Origin: Candidatus Margulisiibacteriota bacterium
GTDB lineage: Bacteria > Margulisbacteria > WOR-1 > O2-12-FULL-45-9
DNA: 7,348 bases
Direction of reading: 5' to 3'
NCBI GenBank assembly: GCA_018817195.1
Contig: JAHIUL010000058.1
Span: forward strand, 1-7,348
Below are positions 1-4,766 of the stretch, piece after piece. Each line of letters begins with the position of its first letter. Position 1 is the first letter of the stretch. Position numbers and translations under genes: made by a program. The notes under the pieces were generated by a model that saw only the letters and a program-made list of their open reading frames with translations, did not search any database and was not told where the DNA came from.

Positions 1-1053
1 GTTTTAAAGGAAGAGAGTTACTTTTTTAAACTTTCTAAATATCAGGACCAGCTTTTAAAGCATATCAAAAAAAATCCTAACTTTATTCAACCTGAGCCGC
101 GCAAAAACGAAATCCTTCAGTTTATCAAGCAGGGTTTAAAAGATTTATCAATTACCCGCACGGCTTTTCCCTGGGGCATTAGTGTGCCGGATGATCCCAA
201 GCATGTAGTTTATGTGTGGTTTGATGCTTTGAGCAATTATATTTCTGCTCTTGGCTATCCAGTGGGTGAGGAGTTTAAAAAGTACTGGCCGGCAGATGTG
301 CATTTAATGGGGAAGGAAATTGTGCGCTTTCACGCAGTGACCTGGCCATGCATGCTGATGGCTTTGGGCATTGAGCCGCCAAAGAAGATATTTGGTCATG
401 GGTGGTGGACGGTGGAAGGCAAGAAGATGAGTAAGTCCAAAGGTAATGTGGTAGATCCAATAGCTTTAAGCAAAGAATATGGAGTGGATGCGGTAAGATA
501 CTTTTTGATGAGAGAAGTTGCCTTTGGCGATGATGGGAATTTTTCCATGCAATCATTTATTAATCGTTTTAATGCTGATCTAGCTAATGATTTAGGGAAT
601 TTGCTGAACCGGACGCTTACGATGGTTGAGAAATATTTCGAGTCGCAAGTCCCCAGTCCCCAGTCGCCTGTCTTTGACGATTTGAGTAAAGAGTTGGTTG
701 GTTTAATTAAAGAAACGCCCAAGATTGTTGATCAACATATGGATAAGTTAGCATTTTCTGATGCATTAGCAGCAGTTTGGCAGTTAGTTGGCAAAGCAAA
801 TAGTTATATTGAAAAAGAAGCCCCATGGAAATTATCCAAAGCAGGGGAGACGGATAAATTAGCTGCTGTCATGTACAATCTCTGCGAAGTTTTACGGATC
901 TGCGCCTTTTCAATTGCTCCATTTATGCCAACGACTGCTGAAAAGATGGCCACTCAATTAGGATTTGTTCCCCCAATCACCCTCAAGACTAAGATAGATG
1001 GCGTCAAGATTGCCAAAGGCGAACCTCTGTTTCCTCGCATAGAGAAAAAATAG
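1..1053 (+). CDS. metG: Methionyl-tRNA synthetase, 5'-truncated by window edge
   Basis: This cytoplasmic class I aminoacyl-tRNA synthetase charges tRNA-Met with methionine. The frame is open from base 1, so the visible 350 codons are the C-terminal part; the nucleotide-binding half with the HIGH motif lies upstream. Numbering from base 1, the family block EESYFFKLSKYQ is at residues 5-16, the WFDAL motif at 73-77 and the KMSKS loop at 142-146 (bases 424-438). An anticodon-binding helical domain follows, opening near DLANDLGNLLNRT. The protein ends in GEPLFPRIEKK with no C-terminal EMAP/Trbp tRNA-binding domain, so it is the short form of roughly 500 residues. An internal ATG-like or GTG start near base 184 is not the real start, because family homology continues upstream of it. 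A proline/serine-rich loop at residues 214-223 is encoded by a heptamer DNA repeat (see repeat entry). Identification is very secure. Confidence 0.97.
   Translation, partial: VLKEESYFFKLSKYQDQLLKHIKKNPNFIQPEPRKNEILQFIKQGLKDLSITRTAFPWGISVPDDPKHVVYVWFDALSNYISALGYPVGEEFKKYWPADVHLMGKEIVRFHAVTWPCMLMALGIEPPKKIFGHGWWTVEGKKMSKSKGNVVDPIALSKEYGVDAVRYFLMREVAFGDDGNFSMQSFINRFNADLANDLGNLLNRTLTMVEKYFESQVPSPQSPVFDDLSKELVGLIKETPKIVDQHMDKLAFSDALAAVWQLVGKANSYIEKEAPWKLSKAGETDKLAAVMYNLCEVLRICAFSIAPFMPTTAEKMATQLGFVPPITLKTKIDGVKIAKGEPLFPRIEKK
641..668 (+). repeat. Four tandem heptamers inside metG
   Basis: The bases read AGTCGCA, AGTCCCC, AGTCCCC, AGTCGCC: four consecutive 7-mers sharing AGTC. They lie in frame in metG and encode the loop SQVPSPQSPV between two helices of the anticodon-binding domain. 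The repeat is visible directly. That it is an inserted or expanded element tolerated in a loop is inference. The first unit plus one base (AGTCGCAA) recurs in the arm of the palindrome at 1212-1232. Confidence 0.75.
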
Positions 1054-1061
1054 TCATCAAC

Positions 1062-1077
1062 TGTCGAAATTTCGACA
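1062..1077. repeat. 16-bp perfect palindrome after metG
   Basis: TGTCGAAATTTCGACA equals its own reverse complement and begins 8 bases after the metG stop. In RNA it could only form a short hairpin with little loop, and no U-tract follows directly, so it is a poor intrinsic terminator. It is better read as a protein-binding site or a REP-like boundary of the repeat-rich spacer. Confidence 0.7.
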
Positions 1078-1082
1078 CCCTT

Positions 1083-1184
1083 AGTAGAAAGTCGACAATA
1101 GAAAATAGATAATAGGATTGTCATTTTTTATTGTTTTTATGCTAATAATTCCTGTTTTCTACTTTCTACTCTCTACTTTCTAAT
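1083..1184. repeat. Inverted repeat with fourfold TTCTACT heptamer
   Basis: AGTAGAAAGT at 1083-1092 is the exact reverse complement of ACTTTCTACT at 1161-1170. The right side is a clean tandem heptamer: TTCTACT (1157-1163), TTCTACT (1164-1170), CTCTACT (1171-1177), TTCTAAT (1178-1184). The left side holds a purine-rich degenerate counterpart that includes TAGAAAATAG at 1099-1108. The T-rich stretch 1120-1140 lies in the loop. Transcribed, this could fold into a long imperfect hairpin. No ORF was recognised here, and the spacer 1054-1248 shows no tRNA-like fold by eye. Confidence 0.65.
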
Positions 1185-1211
1185 CTTGGTAATAACATTG
1201 CTACTAGTCTA

Positions 1212-1232
1212 GAAGTCGCAAATTGCGACTTC
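1212..1232. repeat. 21-nt palindrome upstream of the S23 gene RBS
   Basis: GAAGTCGCAA (1212-1221) and TTGCGACTTC (1223-1232) are exact inverted 10-mers around a single central A at 1222. The ribosome binding site begins 4 bases after the right arm. The arm shares the 8-mer AGTCGCAA with the metG heptamer repeat at 641-648. It may be an operator, a mobile-element boundary, or an mRNA hairpin near the ribosome site; the sequence alone does not choose between these. Confidence 0.7.
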
Positions 1233-1236
1233 AAGA

Positions 1237-1241
1237 GGAGG
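1237..1241 (+). promoter_or_regulatory. Shine-Dalgarno GGAGG for the S23-type gene
   Basis: GGAGG lies 7 bases before the ATG at 1249, an optimal spacing. It fixes the start at 1249 even though the first codons come from repeat DNA. Confidence 0.85.
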
Positions 1242-1247
1242 TAATAA

Positions 1248-1278
1248 AATGACGAATGACGAATTAAGCAATGACGAA
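1248..1278 (+). repeat. AATGACG heptamer repeat over the S23 start codon (left arm)
   Basis: AATGACGAA occurs at 1248-1256, 1255-1263 and 1270-1278. The first two copies are 7 bases apart, and the third is offset by 15. The start codon 1249-1251 lies within the first copy, so the repeat encodes the MTNDE..SNDE N-terminus. Inverted counterparts are at 1690-1710. Confidence 0.7.
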
Positions 1279-1659
1279 GGAATAACCAAGTCACAATGTC
1301 CCAAGAAAAAATATGATTTGGAGGAAAGAACGGCCCTTTTTGGGGAGCAAGTTGTTAGGTTCGCAAGAAAAATACCAGAAAGTTCAATAACTCGATCTTT
1401 GATAAATCAATTAATACGTGCTGCCACAAGTGTTGGGGCGAATTATTGTGAAGCAGATGATGCTTTTTCAAAAAAAGAGTTTATATATAAGATTGCAACA
1501 TGCCGCAAGGAAGCTAAGGAAACAAAACATTGGTTGCGGATGATCATAATTGCTTATCCCAGGTTAATTGATGAAGCTCAACAGCATAAGCGGGAAGCTC
1601 AAGAATTGAATTTAATATTTTCTTCAATTGTTAATAAAACCAGAAAAGGTAGAAAATGA
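1249..1659 (+). CDS. Four-helix bundle protein (S23 / 23S rRNA IVS-encoded family)
   Basis: This 136-residue basic protein belongs to the family first found encoded in intervening sequences of 23S rRNA genes and also common as free-standing genes; the molecular function is unknown. Seen here: the core begins near residue 22 with YDLEERTALFGEQV, followed by SLINQLIRAATSVGANYCEA, the family signature, then FSKKEFIYKIATCRKEAKETKHWL. The long amphipathic helices with no catalytic motif fit an up-down four-helix bundle. The Avd protein of diversity-generating retroelements has the same fold, but no reverse transcriptase or template repeat is seen. The first 20 or so residues (MTNDELSNDEGITKSQ...) look non-native, because they are encoded by AATGACG repeats. 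No rRNA flanks the gene. Its stop overlaps the next ORF start (ATGA at 1656-1659). Family call is secure; role is unknown. Confidence 0.92.
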   Translation: MTNDELSNDEGITKSQCPKKKYDLEERTALFGEQVVRFARKIPESSITRSLINQLIRAATSVGANYCEADDAFSKKEFIYKIATCRKEAKETKHWLRMIIIAYPRLIDEAQQHKREAQELNLIFSSIVNKTRKGRK

Positions 1660-2741
1660 AATTGCTGCATTGGAAATTGGGACTTCGTTCGTCATTAAGG
1701 CTTTGTCATTCGGATTTTATGTTTGGAAGAAAAAAACTTGTTCCCAATAAACGCCAAATCGCCCACTTCTGCGATCAGTTGAAAATGTTGCTAACAGCTG
1801 GGGTGCCACTGCTTGAAGCTTTGCAAATTGTTAATAATATTTCTTCGACAAATAAATATGAATCATTAATTAATGAGATTGCTGATGGCCAGTCATTAGC
1901 CCAGGCTATGAATGGAAGTTTTCCTCAGATGGTTATTAGCACTGCCCAAGGTGCGGAGAAATCAGGGAGTTTGGCAGAAGCTTTGGAAAATTTAAGCAAA
2001 TACTATGAGCATCAGGCAGAAGTAGAGGATAAGATAAAAAGCGCCCTGGTATATCCAGGCTTTATCTTAGCCTTATGTTTTCTATCAATGTTTGTTTTAC
2101 TGGTCTTTGTTTTGCCCGGTTTTAAATCCCTCTTTGCTGACATGGGCGCGGAACTGCCTTTATTAACTAAATTGATAATTGCATTTGGGGATGTGTTTTC
2201 CCGGTTTTGGTCTTTATTCTTTATTGCTGTTGTTTCTGTGTACTTCTTAATCGTATTTTATAAAAGGACACACAAGGGCGGCTTACAAGTTGATCAAATT
2301 TTGTTAAAAATCGGTTTTATCCGCAAACAGCAAGTAATAAATGCATTTAGGAGTTTGGGTTCGCTGCTAAAGGGCGGGGTGCCGATAATTGAAGCCTTAA
2401 ATACCGCGGCTAGTTCGTCAACTAACCAAGCATTTAAAAACATCTTCTTTCATATAAAGGCAGAAATTGAAAATGGTAATAGCTTAAGCGATGTTTTGAA
2501 AAGGCAGCCAGTTTTTCCAAAGGAATCCTTCCAGATGATATCTGTTGGCGAAAACTCTGGCCGTCTGGCCGAGATGCTCTTAAGCATTTGTGATTACTAC
2601 GAGCGTGAAAGACAAGTTGCGCTTAAACGCTTTACTGCCTTGCTTGAACCATGTTTGACGCTGTTTGTTGGTCTGGTGGTTGGCTTTATTGCTGTTTCTA
2701 TGTTTTTACCCATGATGAATGTGATTTCACAACTTCAATAA
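1656..2741 (+). CDS. gspF: GspF/PilC-family inner-membrane platform protein
   Basis: This polytopic inner-membrane protein anchors the assembly ATPase in type IV pili, type II secretion or competence pseudopili. Two T2SSF domains are visible. The first covers about residues 35-157 (FCDQLKMLLTAGVPLLEAL...GAEKSGSLAEALENL); the second, about 228-350, repeats the pattern (FRSLGSLLKGGVPIIEALNTA...GENSGRLAEML). Predicted membrane segments lie near 131-155, 178-202 and 330-355. At 361 residues or fewer it lacks the longer N-terminus of many GspF/PilC proteins and is nearer ComGB in size. The start is uncertain. ATG 1656 has AAAAGG 6 bases upstream and overlaps the S23 stop. ATG 1719 (MFGRKKLVPNKRQ) matches the family better but has no Shine-Dalgarno. 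The 21 extra residues from the earlier start come from repeat DNA. No assembly ATPase gene is in view. The pilin gene follows 25 bases later. Confidence 0.93.
   Translation: MKLLHWKLGLRSSLRLCHSDFMFGRKKLVPNKRQIAHFCDQLKMLLTAGVPLLEALQIVNNISSTNKYESLINEIADGQSLAQAMNGSFPQMVISTAQGAEKSGSLAEALENLSKYYEHQAEVEDKIKSALVYPGFILALCFLSMFVLLVFVLPGFKSLFADMGAELPLLTKLIIAFGDVFSRFWSLFFIAVVSVYFLIVFYKRTHKGGLQVDQILLKIGFIRKQQVINAFRSLGSLLKGGVPIIEALNTAASSSTNQAFKNIFFHIKAEIENGNSLSDVLKRQPVFPKESFQMISVGENSGRLAEMLLSICDYYERERQVALKRFTALLEPCLTLFVGLVVGFIAVSMFLPMMNVISQLQ
1671..1716 (-). repeat. Inverted AATGACG heptamers after the S23 gene (right arm)
   Basis: On the minus strand, AATGACA (1704-1710) and AATGACG (1690-1696) are 14 bases apart, again in a 7-base register. 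AACGAAGTCCCAAT follows (1676-1689). The left arm reads in the same order: AATGACGAA, then GTC and CAAT motifs around 1290-1302. The two arms therefore form an imperfect inverted repeat bracketing the S23 gene. The match is degenerate and interrupted; extents are approximate. Confidence 0.55.
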
Positions 2742-2744
2742 TGT

Positions 2745-2750
2745 TATAAT
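2745..2750 (+). promoter_or_regulatory. Possible extended -10 (TGtTATAAT) before pilin gene
   Basis: TATAAT with TG at 2742-2743 gives a perfect extended -10, just after the gspF stop. No good -35 sits at the usual spacing (TTCACA at 2726-2731 is too close). The implied start near 2757 would fall inside the ribosome binding site, which argues against a functional promoter. Listed as weak. Confidence 0.25.
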
Positions 2751-2753
2751 AAA

Positions 2754-2760
2754 GGAGGTG
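2754..2760 (+). promoter_or_regulatory. Strong Shine-Dalgarno GGAGGTG for the pilin gene
   Basis: GGAGGTG, extended by AT, is a near-perfect anti-16S match. Its GGAGG core (2754-2758) is 8 bases from the ATG at 2767. It is the strongest ribosome binding site in the window, consistent with a filament subunit that must be made in more copies than its platform protein. Confidence 0.85.
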
Positions 2761-2766
2761 ATTTAA

Positions 2767-3174
2767 ATGAAAAAAGGTTTTACTATGATTGAGCTGCTGG
2801 TTGTCATGGGCATTATCGGCCTGTTAGCTGTTTTTCTGGTGCCAAAGTTGATGGGGGCAAAAGATCAGGCAAAATCCGCGGCAGTTAAATCAGTTATGCA
2901 TTCAGTTCAACTAGCTGTTGAAGCTTATGAGCTGGAAAACCAGGTTTACCCGCTGGAAAAAAGCATTGCCCTGGAAAGCTTATGCAAAAACTATCTTCTT
3001 GTGGGCGGCTATATTGCTTCTATCCCCCAAAATCCTTTTACAGGCAAGGAATATAAAGATGCTGATCTGGCCGGAAAGATTATCTATAAATATGATGATT
3101 CGACCGGTAAATATACTTTAAGCGGTTATAATCGGACGGGGCTTAAGAAAGTCCTTGAATTAAGCAATATGTAA
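2767..3174 (+). CDS. Type IV pilin-like / pseudopilin (GspG-like) protein
   Basis: This 135-residue prepilin-like protein is a subunit of a type IV filament or secretion pseudopilus and is inserted in the inner membrane before assembly. The short leader MKKG is followed by the class III signal FTMIELLVV. Prepilin peptidase would cut after Gly4, leaving Phe as +1, and Glu9 is the conserved +5 Glu. The hydrophobic helix covers about residues 6-26 and continues into an amphipathic helix (AKSAAVKSVMHSVQLAVEAYELEN). The C-terminal globular part has NPFTGKEY and ends with YTLSGYN, a pattern of small GspG-like pilins, though without the usual T2SS GspG calcium-loop text that I could recognise. It lies 25 bases after gspF in the same direction. 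The stop codon shares its last base with the next start (TAATG). Filament-subunit identity is secure; which machine it serves is not. Confidence 0.9.
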   Translation: MKKGFTMIELLVVMGIIGLLAVFLVPKLMGAKDQAKSAAVKSVMHSVQLAVEAYELENQVYPLEKSIALESLCKNYLLVGGYIASIPQNPFTGKEYKDADLAGKIIYKYDDSTGKYTLSGYNRTGLKKVLELSNM

Positions 3175-4757
3175 TGACTATCTTAAAGAAAATATTTGTC
3201 TTATTAATTGTGGTTTTAGTTTTTCTAGCTGGTTGTGCGCCGAAGCAGTATAGCGCGGCTAAGCCAATTAAGCTGCCAAATCCATCACAGGCTGATCCCA
3301 ATGGTAAATTGATCTTCAGCCTCTTAGGCGAAGTTTCTATTTTAAATCCAATTCTTTCCTCAGACAGCGCCTCTTCTGCGGTAGAAGGAACGATTTTTTC
3401 CGGCTTAACCAAAATTAACGAGAATCTTGAGGTGATCCCTGATTTAGCAGAATCCTGGGAAGTGAGCGAAGACGGCAAGGTTTGGACATTTGATTTAAGA
3501 AAAGACGTTCAATGGCATGACGGCCAGGCGTTTACAGCTGAAGATGTTGTTTTCACTTTTAATTCAATCCTTGATCCCAAAGTCAATTCAGTCCGCCGCA
3601 GCAATTTTATGATCGAAGGCCAACCGATTGTTTTTAAGGCGGTTGACCGCTATACTGTCCAGGCAATTTTGCCTAAACCGTTTGCTCCATTTTTGGTGCA
3701 GGTTGGCATGAGCGTTATTCCCAAACATATCTTAAAAGGGCAGGATATTAACAGATCAGCGTTTAACCGCAGCCCAATTGGCACCGGCCCGTTCAAGTTT
3801 AAAGAATGGGTAACAGGCGACCATCTAACCCTGGTCAGGAACGAAGATTACTATCTGGGCAAGCCAAAACTTGCTGGAATTATTTACAAGATTATTCCAG
3901 ATGAAAATGCGCAGCTGGTTGCTTTGGAAGCAGGCGAAATTGATGATGCGGGCATTCCGCCTAAAGATTACAAAAGGATGAAGGCCAAAGAGGGCATTAA
4001 TGTTTTTGAAACAGATGTCCTGCTTTATACTTATCTGGGATTTAACTTGGCCAACCCAAAATTTAAGGATGTGCGCGTGCGCCAGGCACTGGCCTATGCT
4101 ACAAATAAGGAACAGCTGGTCCGCTTAATTTTTAAAGGTTTGGCCAGTCCAGCTTATGCGCCGTCAGCCCCGATTTCCTGGGCATATTCTGATGATGTAG
4201 AAAAATACGAATACAATCCAGAAAAAGCCAAGCGGTTATTAAAAGAAGCAGGCGCAGAAAATCTTGAATTCACTCTGCTGGTTAACCAGGGCAATAAAGA
4301 GCGGGAGAAAGCAGCAGTAGTTCTGCAGCAGCAGTACAAGAAGGTTGGGGTGAAAGTTAAAATCCGGGTAATGGAATGGTCAGCCCTGCTCAAGATTATC
4401 AATGCGGCCAAAGATCCCAAAGACTTTGACGCAGTAATGATTGCCTGGTCATTGGGTTTAGACCCTGACGCTTATTCCATCTGGCACTCCAGTCAATATC
4501 CGTCAGGATTAAACTTTATAAAATATAATAACCCCGAAGCAGACCGGCTTTTAGAATTGGGCAGAACAACTATGGATAAGAAAAAGCGCAAAGAAATTTA
4601 CGCCAAACTCTGGCAAGTTATTACCCAAGACCAGCCTTATATCTTTTTATGGTATCCCAAGGCAGTGAGCGGTATTAGGGATCGGGTAGGAGGATTGTCA
4701 AAACCAGGGCCAGCTGGGTTGTTCTTGAATCTGGAAAAAGTGTTTGTAACGAAGTAA
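3174..4757 (+). CDS. Peptide ABC transporter solute-binding lipoprotein (SBP family 5, DppA/OppA type)
   Basis: This extracytoplasmic binding protein captures oligopeptides, or a related ligand such as nickel complexes, and delivers them to an ABC permease. The signal peptide covers residues 1-20 and ends in the lipobox LAGC, so Cys21 would be lipidated. The family-5 signature is LTKINENLEVIPDLAESW at about 78-95, then DGKVWTFDLRKDVQWHDGQAFTAEDV in successive parts to about 125. FKDVRVRQALAYATN and a C-terminal NNPEADRLLELGRTT block follow. The length, 527 residues, is normal. The start overlaps the pilin stop (TAATG), and I see no good Shine-Dalgarno, so translation probably depends on coupling to the pilin gene. 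A DppB-type permease lies 1.8 kb downstream, but a reverse-strand gene intervenes. Only 9 bases separate this stop from the convergent gene, and no terminator hairpin fits there. Ligand cannot be set from sequence by eye. Confidence 0.95.
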   Translation: MTILKKIFVLLIVVLVFLAGCAPKQYSAAKPIKLPNPSQADPNGKLIFSLLGEVSILNPILSSDSASSAVEGTIFSGLTKINENLEVIPDLAESWEVSEDGKVWTFDLRKDVQWHDGQAFTAEDVVFTFNSILDPKVNSVRRSNFMIEGQPIVFKAVDRYTVQAILPKPFAPFLVQVGMSVIPKHILKGQDINRSAFNRSPIGTGPFKFKEWVTGDHLTLVRNEDYYLGKPKLAGIIYKIIPDENAQLVALEAGEIDDAGIPPKDYKRMKAKEGINVFETDVLLYTYLGFNLANPKFKDVRVRQALAYATNKEQLVRLIFKGLASPAYAPSAPISWAYSDDVEKYEYNPEKAKRLLKEAGAENLEFTLLVNQGNKEREKAAVVLQQQYKKVGVKVKIRVMEWSALLKIINAAKDPKDFDAVMIAWSLGLDPDAYSIWHSSQYPSGLNFIKYNNPEADRLLELGRTTMDKKKRKEIYAKLWQVITQDQPYIFLWYPKAVSGIRDRVGGLSKPGPAGLFLNLEKVFVTK

Positions 4758-4766
4758 TTATTTTTC

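Noticed and set aside
1054..1184. Intrinsic terminator for metG
   Set aside because: The palindrome at 1062-1077 has almost no loop, is not GC-rich and has no directly following T-run. The T-rich stretch at 1120-1140 is not next to a compact GC-rich stem.
1054..1248. CRISPR array or RNA gene in the repeat-rich spacer
   Set aside because: The repeats are 7-mers without spacers of uniform size, no cas genes are nearby, and no cloverleaf or rRNA-like segment is visible.
1249..1659. Diversity-generating retroelement accessory protein (Avd)
   Set aside because: The fold family is related, but no reverse transcriptase, template repeat or variable repeat is present in the window.
2742..2757. Independent promoter for the pilin gene
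   Set aside because: The TGtTATAAT box is perfect, but the predicted transcript start would remove part of the Shine-Dalgarno and no -35 fits. It is kept only as a weak feature, not a finding.
3143..3478. Reverse-strand 111-residue ORF over the start of the binding lipoprotein gene
   Set aside because: It is a shadow of a clear family-5 lipoprotein, with no recognisable domain. The same reasoning applies to the other antisense or out-of-frame ORFs within metG, the lipoprotein gene, the reverse-strand gene and the permease.
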